NCBI GenBank assembly: GCA_018607905.1
Contig: JABBAP010000067.1
Location: 1-64,000, forward strand
Origin: Paracoccaceae bacterium
GTDB taxonomy: Bacteria > Pseudomonadota > Alphaproteobacteria > Rhodobacterales > Rhodobacteraceae
DNA: 64,000 nt
Reading direction: 5' to 3'
The notes beneath the pieces were generated by a model. That model worked only from the letters and a program-made list of their open reading frames with translations. It did not search any database and had not been told where the DNA came from. Numbering within the stretch: position 1 is the stretch's first letter; every line of letters starts with the position of its first letter. A program made the position numbers and the translations under genes. Below are positions 34,157 to 43,189 of this stretch, piece after piece.

Positions 34157-35242
34157 ATGCTATATTTTCTAAGCCAATACGGCGACGGGGGCGATTTTTT
34201 CAATCTGTTCCGCTACATCACTTTCCGCGCTGGTGGGGCGTTTTTTACCGCGCTCGTCCTCAGCTTTATCTTCGGCCAACCGCTGATTAACTATCTGAAA
34301 GGCTGGCAGAAAAAAGGCCAACCGATCCGCGAAGACGGCCCAGAGGGGCACATCATCGCAAAGGCGGGTACGCCGACGATGGGCGGGATGCTTATTCTGG
34401 GAACGATGCTGGTCAGCACGTTGTTATGGGCGCGTACGGACAATGGCTATGTCTGGACAGTTTTGCTGGTGACGATGGGGTTTGCGGCGATCGGGTTTTT
34501 GGATGATTACCTAAAGGTAAAACAGCAAAACGTGGCTGGTTTTAGCAGTAAAGCACGACTTGCACTGGGATTTTTGATTGCGCTGATTGCGGCGATTTAC
34601 GTGTCCACATTGCACAACGATGAATTGTCGCGCCAAGTGGCGGTTCCTGTGTTCAAAGATGCGCTGCTGAACTTTGGCATTTTCTACTTTCCGTTTGTGA
34701 TGATCACGATTGTTGGGGCTGCGAATGCAGTGAACCTGACGGATGGGTTGGATGGTTTGGCGATCATGCCGGTGATGATTTGCGCCGCCACGTTGGGCAT
34801 TATTGCCTATGTCGTGGGGCGTACGGATTTCACGCAGTATCTGGATGTGCATTACGTCGCGGGTACGGGCGAGCTGCTAGTGTTTACGTCGGCGATCATC
34901 GGGGGTGGGCTTGGTTTCCTGTGGTATAATGCGCCGCCTGCCGCTGTTTTCATGGGCGATACGGGCTCGCTCGCGCTCGGTGGGGCGCTTGGTGCGATGG
35001 CGGTTTGTATCAAACACGAGATCGTTCTGGGCATCGTTGGTGGGCTATTCGTGGTCGAGGCATTGTCTGTAATTATCCAGGTTCTGTATTTCAAAAAGAC
35101 CGGCAAACGGGTGTTTTTGATGGCGCCAATTCACCACCATTTTGAAAAACGTGGCTGGGGTGAAGCGCAGATTGTTATTCGGTTTTGGATCATCTCATTG
35201 ATCCTTGCGCTGATCGGTCTTGCCACTTTGAAGATTAGATAA
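34157..35242 (+). CDS. mraY: Phospho-MurNAc-pentapeptide transferase (lipid I synthesis)
   Basis: This 361-residue protein has ten predicted membrane helices. MraY motifs are all present: the aspartates in [20 protein letters not shown] and the histidine cluster [13 protein letters not shown]. It links the UDP-MurNAc-pentapeptide to undecaprenyl phosphate at the inner membrane. The start ATG 34157 follows GGGGCGGAACCG. murD begins two bases after its stop. Confidence 0.97.
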   Translation: MLYFLSQYGDGGDFFNLFRYITFRAGGAFFTALVLSFIFGQPLINYLKGWQKKGQPIREDGPEGHIIAKAGTPTMGGMLILGTMLVSTLLWARTDNGYVWTVLLVTMGFAAIGFLDDYLKVKQQNVAGFSSKARLALGFLIALIAAIYVSTLHNDELSRQVAVPVFKDALLNFGIFYFPFVMITIVGAANAVNLTDGLDGLAIMPVMICAATLGIIAYVVGRTDFTQYLDVHYVAGTGELLVFTSAIIGGGLGFLWYNAPPAAVFMGDTGSLALGGALGAMAVCIKHEIVLGIVGGLFVVEALSVIIQVLYFKKTGKRVFLMAPIHHHFEKRGWGEAQIVIRFWIISLILALIGLATLKIR

Positions 35243-35244
35243 CC

Positions 35245-36642
35245 ATGATCCCTGTACGCGGATATGATGGGCATTCTGTTGCGGTTTTAGGGCTGGGGCG
35301 GTCTGGTTTGGCGACAGCGCGGGCGCTGGCGGCTGGTGGGGCGCTGCCCGTGTGTTGGGACGATAATGCAGCGGCACAAGATGCGGCCAAGGCCGAGGGT
35401 TTTCTGGTTGCCGATCTGCATAAAGACAAAAACTGGGCGGGGATCAGTTGTTTGATAACCTCGCCGGGCATCCCGCATTTGTACCCTGCACCGCATCCTG
35501 TGATCATTAAGGCATGGGAAATGGGCGCGGTCGTCGACAATGACATCGGTCTGTTTTTCCGCAGTTACGGCACCCCTGAATGGGATGACTTTGAGGTTCT
35601 GCCCCGCGTAGTTTGCGTTACAGGATCAAACGGGAAATCCACCACCACCGCGTTGATCCACCACATCCTAGAAGAGGCGGGGCGTGATGTGCAGATGGGC
35701 GGCAATATTGGGCGCGGTGTGCTGGATTTGGAACCTGCATCAAACGGGCAGATCACGGTGTTGGAATTGTCGTCGTATCAAACCGAATTGGCGCGCTCGC
35801 TCGGGCCGGATATCGCGGTTTTCATGAACCTAAGCCCCGATCATTTGGATCGTCACGGTGGGCTTGGTGGCTATTTCGCGGCCAAATCACGGTTGTTTAC
35901 CGCAGGCGGGCCAGATCGCTCGATCATCGGTGTGGATGAAATGGAAGGCCAGTATTTGGCGGCGCAATTGCGCGAAACGCAAGGGTCGGGCGAACCCGTT
36001 ATCCGCATCTCATCGGGGCGTAAATTGCAGGGCGATGGCTGGTCTGTTTTCGCACGCAAAGGGTTTTTGGCGGAATGGCGCAAAGGGCGGCAGATGGCCT
36101 CGATTGATCTGCGCAATATTCGTGGATTGCCGGGCGCGCATAATCATCAAAATGCCTGTGCAGCTTATGCCGTGTGTCGCTCTATCGGGCTTGCGCCACG
36201 CCTGATCGAGGAACATTTGGCGAGTTATCCAGGCCTGCCGCATCGCTGCCAAATTATTGCTGAAAAGAACGGTGTTTTGTTTGTGAATGACAGCAAAGCC
36301 ACCAACGCAGATGCCGCTGAAAAGGCCCTGAGCGCGTTCAAAAATATTCACTGGATTGTGGGAGGCGAGCCTAAAACAGGCGGCATTGCAGGGCTTGCAC
36401 CGCTGTTTGATCGGGTGAAACGGGCGTATCTAATTGGTGCGGCTGCGGATGAGTTTGCGGCCCAATTGGGTGAAACAGATTACGTGATTGTAACTGATCT
36501 GGATATGGCGGTGACCGAGGCTGCTGCATCCGCGCAAAAAGGCGATGTGGTGTTGCTGGCGCCTGCATGCGCCAGCTTTGATCAATTCACAAGTTTTGAG
36601 GCGCGCGGCGACGCATTTGTCGCCGCTGTTAACGCGCTCTAG
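35245..36642 (+). CDS. murD: UDP-MurNAc-L-alanine:D-glutamate ligase
   Basis: This 465-residue Mur ligase has an N-terminal Rossmann domain ([17 protein letters not shown]), P-loop [18 protein letters not shown], the [13 protein letters not shown] motif and C-terminal domain sequence [11 protein letters not shown]. It adds D-glutamate to UDP-MurNAc-L-Ala. It is the last dcw gene present: ftsW, murG and murC, which normally follow in Rhodobacterales, are replaced by the oppositely oriented topA. The two stop codons share the four bases CTAG. Confidence 0.96.
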   Translation: MIPVRGYDGHSVAVLGLGRSGLATARALAAGGALPVCWDDNAAAQDAAKAEGFLVADLHKDKNWAGISCLITSPGIPHLYPAPHPVIIKAWEMGAVVDNDIGLFFRSYGTPEWDDFEVLPRVVCVTGSNGKSTTTALIHHILEEAGRDVQMGGNIGRGVLDLEPASNGQITVLELSSYQTELARSLGPDIAVFMNLSPDHLDRHGGLGGYFAAKSRLFTAGGPDRSIIGVDEMEGQYLAAQLRETQGSGEPVIRISSGRKLQGDGWSVFARKGFLAEWRKGRQMASIDLRNIRGLPGAHNHQNACAAYAVCRSIGLAPRLIEEHLASYPGLPHRCQIIAEKNGVLFVNDSKATNADAAEKALSAFKNIHWIVGGEPKTGGIAGLAPLFDRVKRAYLIGAAADEFAAQLGETDYVIVTDLDMAVTEAAASAQKGDVVLLAPACASFDQFTSFEARGDAFVAAVNAL

Positions 36643-39305
36643 TCTTCTGCTTCTGGCTCAACCGCTGCCTTTTTCTTTGGCGTGGCTTTCTTTTTGGCAG
36701 CAGGCTTTTTCGCGGCTGGTTTCTTGGCGGCGGCCTTTTTCTTTGGGGCCGCTTTCTTTTTAGGCGCAGCCTTTTTCTTTTTGCCTTTGGTCAGGGCCTT
36801 GGCATCCACCAAAGCAACCGCTTCTTCCAAAGTAATCGCTGTCGGCTCCAGTTCCTTTGGCAAGGTCGCGTTGATCTTTTCCCACTTCACATAAGGGCCA
36901 TAACGCCCGTCCATGACGTTGATCGCGCCGCCCTCGGTTGGATGTTCGCCCAGTTCTTTCAATGGCTCTGCGGCCTGACCTCGCCCGCCGCCTTTGGCGA
37001 GCTTTTCTGCAATCAATTCAATGGCGCGGTTCATGCCAACGATGAAAACTTCTTCGGGATCTTTCATGTTCGCATAGATTTTGCGCGCGGTTTTCTTGCC
37101 TTCCTCGATGGGCATTTGCCACATCACATAGGGGCCAAAACGACCAATGGCCGCGGTGACTTCGCCGCCATCTGGGTGATCGCCAACTTTGCGTGGTAGC
37201 GACAATAATTTGAGCGCGAGTGCGAGATCGACGTTCTCTAACTCAGTGCCTTTTTGGATCGAAGCCCGTGGTGGTTTTGGCTCTTCGTCGGTCGCTGTGC
37301 GGCGTTGAACATAGGGGCCAAAGCGGCCTGAACGAAGCGTGATTGGATCGCCATTTTCGTCTTCGCCCAACAACTTACCGTCTGGACCAGCGATATCGCC
37401 GCCCTCTACTTCGCCAGAAAGCGGGCGTGTGTAGCGGCATTCTGGATAGTTGGAGCAGCCGATAAATGCGCCACCAGAACGGGCTGTGCGCATGGAAAGT
37501 CGCCCTTCGCCACAGTTTTTACAGATACGTGGATCAGAGCCGTCTTCATTGGCTGGAAAAATGTGCGGTGCAAGAACTTCGTTAATTTTTTCAAGCACTT
37601 CGGTGATGCGCAGATCGGCAGTTTCGCCAATGGCTGCGGAAAAATCACGCCAGAAACGCGACAGAACAGCCTTATAATCTTCGCGACCACCCGAAATATC
37701 ATCGAGTTCGTCTTCCAGTTTCGCGGTGAAATCATAGCCGACGTATTGGCGGAAATAATTCTCTAAGAATGCAATCACAAGACGCCCCTTGTCTTCGGGG
37801 ATCAGGCGGTTCTTTTCTTTGCGCACATATTCGCGGGTTTGGATCGTGGTCACGATGCTCGCATAGGTCGACGGGCGGCCAATGCCGAGTTCTTCCATGC
37901 GTTTCACCAACGTCGCCTCGGTATAACGTGGCGGAGGTTGGGTGTGGTGTTGCTCTGGATTGACGGTCTTTTTGGCTGTCGGCTCGCCTTGCGCAATTTG
38001 CGGCAAGCGCTGGTCATCATCATCCACAACCTGATCGTCGCGGCCTTCTTCATAGACGCGCAAGAAACCGTCGAACAGAACGACTTGGCCCGTGGCACGC
38101 AGCATGATTTGGCCGTCGTCAGAACCGATATCAACCGTGGTGCGTTCCATCTTGGCCGCTTCCATTTGGGATGAAATCGTGCGCTTCCAAATCAGGTCAT
38201 ACAGCTTGCGTTGATCTGCTTCTAGCCGTGTTAAACTGTCGGGTGTCGCGTCCATATCTGTGGGGCGGATACATTCGTGCGCTTCTTGGGCGTTCTTGGC
38301 TTTGTTCTTGTAAACACGAGGTTTTTCAGGAACGTACTCTGCGCCGTACAGGGATTTAATTGTGCTGCGTGCGGCGGTGATGGCTTCTGGTGCCATGTCG
38401 ATGCCGTCGGTCCGCATGTAGGTGATGTAGCCCGCTTCATAGAGGCGCTGCGCGGTGCTCATGGCTTGGCGTGCGCCCATGCCAAATTTGCGGCTGGCCT
38501 CTTGTTGTAGGGTGGACGTCATGAAGGGTGGGGATGGGTTGCGGGCTGCTGGTTTTGCCTCCACGCTTTTGACAGACATGTCGCGTGAATTGATTGCGGC
38601 AACCGCAAGTTCGGCGGATTCTGACGTCGCGATATCGAATTTATCGAGCTTTTTGCCACCCAAAACAGTGAGGCGTGTTTCGAAATCTTGACCACGTGGT
38701 GTGGTTAATACGGCCTTAACTGTCCAGTATTCGCGGTTTTTAAATGCCTCGATTTCCATTTCGCGTTCTACGATGATGCGCAGGGAAACGGACTGAACAC
38801 GGCCAGCGGATTTCGCACCGGGTAGCTTGCGCCAAAGCACGGGCGAGAGTTTGAAGCCAACGAGGTAATCAAGGGCGCGGCGCGCGAGATATGCCTCGAC
38901 CAATTCCATGTCCACATCGCGCGGGTTTTTCATTGCGGTGGTGACGGCATCTTTGGTGATTGCGTTGAAAACGACACGTGAAATCTTGGTCGATTTCTTG
39001 ATCGCTTTGCGCTTTTTCAACGCCTCTTCTAGGTGCCAAGAAATCGCCTCGCCTTCGCGATCAGGGTCGGTTGCGAGGATCAGTTCGTCGTCGTCTTTTA
39101 GAGCGTCAACAATGGCGCGAAGATGCTTTTGGCTGTCGCTCGCGACCTCCCATTTCATCTCAAAGTCGTTGTCGGTGTCCACTGATCCGTCTTTTGGCGG
39201 CAGGTCACGAACGTGTCCGTAGGATGCCAAAACGGTGAAGTTGTCACCTAAATATTTGTTTATTGTCTTGGCCTTAGCCGGGGACTCGACGACAACTACT
39301 GGCAT
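36639..39305 (-). CDS. topA: DNA topoisomerase I
   Basis: This 888-residue type IA topoisomerase relaxes negative supercoils. A Toprim domain starts at [19 protein letters not shown] and contains [19 protein letters not shown]. The active-site tyrosine lies in [11 protein letters not shown]. One intact zinc finger (CKNCGEGRL...CSNYPEC, near residues 582-607) and further degenerate finger-like repeats follow. The last ~50 residues are a Lys-Ala-Pro repeat tail (KKKAAPKK units) common in alphaproteobacterial TopA and likely to bind DNA nonspecifically. It is separated from dprA by 128 bases. Confidence 0.97.
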   Translation of the reverse strand: MPVVVVESPAKAKTINKYLGDNFTVLASYGHVRDLPPKDGSVDTDNDFEMKWEVASDSQKHLRAIVDALKDDDELILATDPDREGEAISWHLEEALKKRKAIKKSTKISRVVFNAITKDAVTTAMKNPRDVDMELVEAYLARRALDYLVGFKLSPVLWRKLPGAKSAGRVQSVSLRIIVEREMEIEAFKNREYWTVKAVLTTPRGQDFETRLTVLGGKKLDKFDIATSESAELAVAAINSRDMSVKSVEAKPAARNPSPPFMTSTLQQEASRKFGMGARQAMSTAQRLYEAGYITYMRTDGIDMAPEAITAARSTIKSLYGAEYVPEKPRVYKNKAKNAQEAHECIRPTDMDATPDSLTRLEADQRKLYDLIWKRTISSQMEAAKMERTTVDIGSDDGQIMLRATGQVVLFDGFLRVYEEGRDDQVVDDDDQRLPQIAQGEPTAKKTVNPEQHHTQPPPRYTEATLVKRMEELGIGRPSTYASIVTTIQTREYVRKEKNRLIPEDKGRLVIAFLENYFRQYVGYDFTAKLEDELDDISGGREDYKAVLSRFWRDFSAAIGETADLRITEVLEKINEVLAPHIFPANEDGSDPRICKNCGEGRLSMRTARSGGAFIGCSNYPECRYTRPLSGEVEGGDIAGPDGKLLGEDENGDPITLRSGRFGPYVQRRTATDEEPKPPRASIQKGTELENVDLALALKLLSLPRKVGDHPDGGEVTAAIGRFGPYVMWQMPIEEGKKTARKIYANMKDPEEVFIVGMNRAIELIAEKLAKGGGRGQAAEPLKELGEHPTEGGAINVMDGRYGPYVKWEKINATLPKELEPTAITLEEAVALVDAKALTKGKKKKAAPKKKAAPKKKAAAKKPAAKKPAAKKKATPKKKAAVEPEAED

Positions 39306-39433
39306 TTTTTATCCTGTGAATCACTGCATTACTTTGGCCGTTTCAGGCGTGCGGAAAATGTGTTGTTGCGAGGGGAGATGTCAATGGGGTGTGAACATTT
39401 GGTTTTTGAACGGGCGTAAATGTTGCGACTTGA

Positions 39434-40546
39434 TCAAACTGCAAGCGCGAGGAGGCCGCCTGGACGGCGGTGAATTTTGCCCTCTAACTCTAGGGTCGTT
39501 AGATGGGGCGCAATTTCGGATGCGGGCAGACCAACGTCGCGGATCAAGCTGTCCTCTGGCACGGCTGTTGGGCCGAGCAGTGTGAGGATTTTTGTGGCAA
39601 TTTGATCGGGTGGCGTTAGGGCGAGTGTTCTTTGCTTTGGGGCTGATGGTGCGATTGGCTCTGGTGCGATGAGTGTGTCGATAACGTCTTGCGCGGAGCG
39701 GATGAGTGTTGCGCCGTCGCGGATGAGCGCGTTGCAGCCTGCCGCACGGGGGTCCATCGGGTTGCCAGGAATGGCCATGACGTCACGCCCGAGGTCGATT
39801 GCGTCCCGCGCGGTGATTAGGGAGCCAGAGCGGATCGCGCCTTCCACGACGAGGGTTGCTTGGGCCACGCCTGCGATGATGCGGTTGCGTTGGGGGAAAT
39901 GGCGGGCTTGCGGGATAAGGCCGAGCGCGTTTTCGGAAATGCGGACACCTTGGGCGGCGATATCGTCGTGTAGGGCGGCATTTTCGCGGGGGTAAACCAC
40001 ATCGACGCCGCCTGCTTGGACAGCGATCGTTCCTGTTGGCAAGGCGGCTGTGTGGGCTGCGGCGTCGATACCCCGTGCCAGCCCTGACGCGATGACAAAC
40101 CCTTCAGCGCTGAGATCGGTGACAAGTTTGCGGGTCATGCGCGTGCCAAGGCTGGAGGCATTGCGCGCGCCGACGATGGCGATTGTGGGGCGATTTAGCA
40201 GCGTTATATCGCCCATTGCCCATAAAATTGGGGGCGGATCGGGGATGTGGCTCAGCAGTTCGGGGTATTCTGGATCGGCAAAACAGAGGAGTTTGAGACC
40301 CATTGCGGTGCCGTTGGTGAGTTCATCGTAGGCCGCTTTGTGAGAGAATGTTGAGTAGGCAGAAACGCCAGCATCTCGGGCAATTTGAGGGAGGAAATCC
40401 AACGCAGCCTCGGCGGATCCGTGTTCATCGAGCAAGCGAAAAAACGTGGCTGGGCCAACGCGGCGCGAGCGGATGAGGCGGAGCCAGTTAAGCCTGTCTG
40501 TCTGGGTCAGTGGCGTTGGCAGGGGATTCGTTAACGATGTGTTCAT
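39434..40546 (-). CDS. dprA: DNA processing protein DprA
   Basis: The 370-residue protein has a SAM-like N-terminal part (RLNWLRLIRSRRVGPATFFRLL), the DprA Rossmann core (IVGARNASSLGTRM; SGLARGIDAAAHTAAL; GGVDVVYPREN) and a C-terminal winged helix (LEGKIHRRPGGLLAL). DprA loads RecA on incoming single-stranded DNA in transformation and in gene-transfer-agent uptake. The ATG at 40546 overlaps the upstream Tat-protein gene by 59 bases and has AGAGG directly against it, so a downstream non-ATG start is possible. It appears to be the third gene of an operon with the two Tat-signal genes. Confidence 0.94.
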   Translation of the reverse strand: MNTSLTNPLPTPLTQTDRLNWLRLIRSRRVGPATFFRLLDEHGSAEAALDFLPQIARDAGVSAYSTFSHKAAYDELTNGTAMGLKLLCFADPEYPELLSHIPDPPPILWAMGDITLLNRPTIAIVGARNASSLGTRMTRKLVTDLSAEGFVIASGLARGIDAAAHTAALPTGTIAVQAGGVDVVYPRENAALHDDIAAQGVRISENALGLIPQARHFPQRNRIIAGVAQATLVVEGAIRSGSLITARDAIDLGRDVMAIPGNPMDPRAAGCNALIRDGATLIRSAQDVIDTLIAPEPIAPSAPKQRTLALTPPDQIATKILTLLGPTAVPEDSLIRDVGLPASEIAPHLTTLELEGKIHRRPGGLLALAV

Positions 40547-40988
40547 CCTCTGAGGCTGTCATCTCTTGGTTAACAGGGGATGAATCGTCGTCAGATTGAT
40601 TTTCGTCGTCGGACGTGTTTAATTTCAACGACTTATCCGAAATCTTAACAACTTGTTGCGAAACCTGGCTTTGCATGTGCGCCAATCCCGGTTGTGGGAA
40701 GGGATTTACTGCTTGGCTGAGTCCGTAGGCGTTTGGTGTGGTTATCACGTTGTTCTTAAGGAGTTCTGAATAAACCTGTTTTGCCATGCCTTCATCGAGC
40801 TTTAGCAACCGTTGCAACATCGAGGGAGAGGCGTTGTTGTGCACGCGGGTGATGAAGCTGGCCCACAGATAGGGCTGTTCCATAGAGGCCGCTGCGGCAA
40901 CGGGGGCGGCACCTGCAAGCGCCTTGAGGGGCATCATCGGCAGGGTCGCGGTTGCGGCAAGATTTGTTAGAAAAGTACGGCGTTTCAT
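40488..40988 (-). CDS. Tat-signal small protein of unknown function, related to the next gene
   Basis: The 166-residue protein starts MKRRTFLTNLAATATLPMM, a twin-arginine signal (KRRTFL). A helical domain of ~65 residues follows (PYLWASFITRVHNNASPS; MLQRLLKLDEGMAKQVYSEL; LKNNVITTPNAYGL). The rest is a low-complexity acidic tail rich in Asp, Ser, Glu and Asn. The helical domain matches, residue by residue, the N-terminal domain of the protein encoded just upstream (FWADYMTRLHSRCTPDML; KTIHSQLVADNVLT). It should be exported folded, although the acidic tail carries no known motif. It lies between that gene (4-base overlap) and dprA. I do not recognise the family. Confidence 0.8.
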   Translation of the reverse strand: MKRRTFLTNLAATATLPMMPLKALAGAAPVAAAASMEQPYLWASFITRVHNNASPSMLQRLLKLDEGMAKQVYSELLKNNVITTPNAYGLSQAVNPFPQPGLAHMQSQVSQQVVKISDKSLKLNTSDDENQSDDDSSPVNQEMTASEDEHIVNESPANATDPDRQA

Positions 40989-41839
40989 GGGGTTATCAAC
41001 TCCTTGGTCATCACGATGCAGGCCAGTGGGAAGGTTCCATCCAGCAAATCCACATCAACGGTTTGCAGACCTTGGCTGACCCAACCCATCTTTTCGTAAA
41101 AGGCGCGGGCGCGGGGGTTTTCGGCGATCACATCCAACTTGGCTTGGCTGTGGCCCGCGGATTTAATGGCGTCGCAGCCTGCGGAAATGAGCGCCGCTGC
41201 GGAGCCCGTTCCACGGGCTGTAGGGGAGACATACATTTGGTATACCTCGTTGTTTTTAATGGCACAAAACCCGATTGGGGCACCGATTGGGCCTGTAACA
41301 AGCGTGGTTTCGAGCATGTCCGTGAGACGCGCATGAAAGCTGTCGGGCGTGCGTTGCGCCGTAAGCTCGGCGGGAACGTGCTCAGCGTGGGATTCAACCC
41401 AACCGTTGTGCCAAATTTTAGCCAAGGCATCATGGTCATCAGGATGGGCTGCGCGAATTTCGGGGGCTTGTTTCATGGGGGTTTTTTGCGCCTTTGTTGC
41501 CTGTGTTTCAGGTTTTGACTGTGGGCGTTTGGCGCTGTTCTGTCCAAAGGTTTTTTGCGGTTGTTTGGCCAAAAGATTGGGGTGTGCGTGGCCCGAAGCC
41601 GTAAGAACATTATCGGCAACCAATTGAGAATGAATGGTTTTTGCCAATGTTTTATCCGCGCGAAAGAATGGTGCGAGCATGTCTGGCGTGCAGCGGGAAT
41701 GCAGGCGTGTCATGTAATCGGCCCAGAAATAGGCGGCAGCGGGTGCTGTGGCCGTTGGGGCCGCAGCAAGGGTAACGGCGGGCAATGCAGGCGTTGCAAA
41801 GAGGGCCGCGAGGGACTGGGTGAATTGGCGTCTGTTCAT
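40985..41839 (-). CDS. Tat-signal helical domain fused to a GNAT acetyltransferase
   Basis: From the ATG at 41839 the protein has 284 residues. A Tat signal (MNRRQFTQSLAALFATPALP) leads into the same helical domain as the downstream gene (residues ~37-80), then a Gln/Lys/Thr-rich linker. The last ~160 residues, from MKQAPEIRAAHPDDHDALA, are a complete GNAT domain with VYQMYVSPTARGTGSAAALI (acetyl-CoA loop) and ARAFYEKMGW. A Tat-exported GNAT is odd because acetyl-CoA is cytoplasmic. Either the fusion stays inside, or an internal start at ATG 41476 makes a separate cytoplasmic enzyme. The longer frame (to 41884) lacks a ribosome site. Confidence 0.8.
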   Translation of the reverse strand: MNRRQFTQSLAALFATPALPAVTLAAAPTATAPAAAYFWADYMTRLHSRCTPDMLAPFFRADKTLAKTIHSQLVADNVLTASGHAHPNLLAKQPQKTFGQNSAKRPQSKPETQATKAQKTPMKQAPEIRAAHPDDHDALAKIWHNGWVESHAEHVPAELTAQRTPDSFHARLTDMLETTLVTGPIGAPIGFCAIKNNEVYQMYVSPTARGTGSAAALISAGCDAIKSAGHSQAKLDVIAENPRARAFYEKMGWVSQGLQTVDVDLLDGTFPLACIVMTKELITP

Positions 41840-41959
41840 GCAGGTTATATGGGGATGAAATCGCCAGTTGCGAGTGGTTCGCAATGATTATCACGGGGTT
41901 GTGAGGTGTTAACCTTTGCCCGAAAAGAGTTAATTTTCGCAAAAATAGCGGGCTGCAAA

Positions 41960-42003
41960 GCGTATGCAAACGGTATGCAAAGCGTATGGCACGTGTATGG
42001 CAC
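41960..42003 (+). repeat. Four tandem 11-bp repeats upstream of the Tat-GNAT/dprA operon
   Basis: The units are GCGTATGCAAA, CGGTATGCAAA, GCGTATGGCAC and GTGTATGGCAC, back to back, with a degenerate fifth unit before them (GGGCTGCAAA). A period of 11 places equivalent bases on nearly one DNA face, as in multi-site operators. They lie about 120-165 bases upstream of the start at 41839. The 41840-42093 gap holds no gene. Confidence 0.75.
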
Positions 42004-42011
42004 TTTTATTT

Positions 42012-42027
42012 GTTAACCTTGGTTAAC
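42012..42027. promoter_or_regulatory. GTTAACC-TT-GGTTAAC palindrome, CtrA-like
   Basis: This is a perfect 16-bp palindrome of two TTAACC half-sites; further GTTAACC and GTTAA copies lie at 41909 and 41929. CtrA boxes are TTAA-N7-TTAA(C); the spacing here is N6, so the match is not exact. CtrA controls competence and GTA-recipient genes including dprA in Rhodobacter capsulatus, which makes the location suggestive. Confidence 0.4.
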
Positions 42028-42071
42028 AGGCCCGTTTTGGGTGTTACGGTGTGTAATAAAAGGTGAGGTTT

Positions 42072-42093
42072 GAGTATTTTGGGACAAAAGAAA
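42072..42093 (+). repeat. Dispersed repeat GAGTATTT / GGACAAAAGAA, copy 3
   Basis: GAGTATTTTG followed by GGACAAAAGAAA abuts the end of the leftward membrane-protein gene. It lies outside any coding frame I support. Confidence 0.6.
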
Positions 42094-42600
42094 TTAGGTC
42101 AGCGCATGCAGTTTTCCGTTTGCGGTGCGTTTCAACAGCCATTGAAGAAACAGGAAATAGGCAGCCCCGTAAATTGCGCCCCAAATGATGAAATGTATGC
42201 CGATGGACGGATTGATAAATTCGGCAAGCCAGTCGTCTTTTGTGAGCGAGATGAGAAGGCGGCTTAGGCCGTAGCCCAGTGCAGCGCCGCAGAGAGTTGT
42301 TGGGAAGAAGCCGTCGAATTTGAACCGGCGTAATATTGAACGGCACCCAATGAGTGCAATTAACAAAACCCAGCTGAACAAAAATGAAAACAGCCCAATA
42401 ATTGAGAAAATCATAGCTGCTTCGAATCGTGGTTCCCAGACTTGCGATGTTTCAATGGACGGCACGTATTCGATAAGCCCAGCAACCACGATCATCGCAA
42501 CCAAGGCCACGGCAAGCATGACGACAAAGGTCCAAAATCCAGCGAGCGCATTTGTCTGTTTGGTGATGTGCGGGCGGAGCGCGTCGTTGAGGGTCAGCAT
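42094..42600 (-). CDS. Hypothetical membrane protein, four predicted helices
   Basis: The 168-residue protein has hydrophobic segments at about residues 20-45, 62-87, 102-116 and 135-155, with a polar N-terminus (MLTLNDALRPHITKQ). It has no motif I recognise. It is transcribed leftward, about 100 bases past the end of a second small membrane protein gene, and may share its transcript. Codon use looks like that of neighbours. Its start is an unopposed ATG; no better start is visible. Confidence 0.6.
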   Translation of the reverse strand: MLTLNDALRPHITKQTNALAGFWTFVVMLAVALVAMIVVAGLIEYVPSIETSQVWEPRFEAAMIFSIIGLFSFLFSWVLLIALIGCRSILRRFKFDGFFPTTLCGAALGYGLSRLLISLTKDDWLAEFINPSIGIHFIIWGAIYGAAYFLFLQWLLKRTANGKLHALT

Positions 42601-42703
42601 GGCAAGGCTTTCGCGAGATCGGTTGAGTTTGAGCTGTTTTACTCTGCGAATGCGGTTTTTCTGTGGAAGGGGGTAAATAGGGAAGGTTCAGATCGGTGTG
42701 GAT

Positions 42704-43189
42704 TTAAGAAAGTTGTTTTTCAAAGGCTTTGGGCCAGAAGAAATAGAGGATGAGCCAGAAGGGGATGGCGAAGATTAGGAAGGTGAGCAGCAGCATGCCT
42801 GCTGTAAAAATGCTCGATAAGAAGGGTTCTTTGGGATCGCCGCCTGACAGAAAAGTCAGAACGCCGAGTAGGAGTGCAGGTAGGGTGCAGGCAGCGCACA
42901 CGCAAAGCAAGCCGATGTAGCCTTTTGTACGCGCGACGATCCCGATTGGGAACGCAACGGCGAAACCTGCCCAGCTGTAGATGAAGGACAGCATCAAATA
43001 AAAGCCAAGCCCTCCCATTCCGGTTTCCCAAAGAGCGTCCTCCCCGAAGAGCAGGCCGTTGAGGGAAACGAGGCCCCAGCCAAACACTGACACCGCAATG
43101 ATTGTTGCGATTGCGGCGATGGGGAAAGCGTGGATCGGCAACTTCGTCGCGTTTTCTGGGGGAACGCGCCACAGAGGGAGGTGCGTCAT
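42704..43189 (-). CDS. Hypothetical four-helix membrane protein downstream of tldD
   Basis: From the ATG at 43189 the protein has 161 residues. It has a short polar head (MTHLPLWRVPPENATKLP) and hydrophobic segments at roughly 20-43, 60-85, 90-110 and 130-152. It overlaps tldD by the four bases ATGA, so it is translated with tldD. The longer frame extends into tldD and is rejected. No family is recognised; a role linked to TldD peptidase processing is only a guess from position. Confidence 0.7.
   Translation of the reverse strand: MTHLPLWRVPPENATKLPIHAFPIAAIATIIAVSVFGWGLVSLNGLLFGEDALWETGMGGLGFYLMLSFIYSWAGFAVAFPIGIVARTKGYIGLLCVCAACTLPALLLGVLTFLSGGDPKEPFLSSIFTAGMLLLTFLIFAIPFWLILYFFWPKAFEKQLS

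Noticed and set aside
36650-36800. Lys-Ala-Pro repeat at the end of topA as an unusual expansion
   Set aside because: Such basic tails are ordinary in alphaproteobacterial TopA.
40488-40546. 59-base overlap of dprA with the Tat-protein gene as a frameshift
   Set aside because: Both frames are intact and each end looks natural; a later non-ATG dprA start explains it more simply.
41960-42003. Tandem repeats as a CRISPR array
   Set aside because: Units are 11 bases with no spacers and there are no cas genes.
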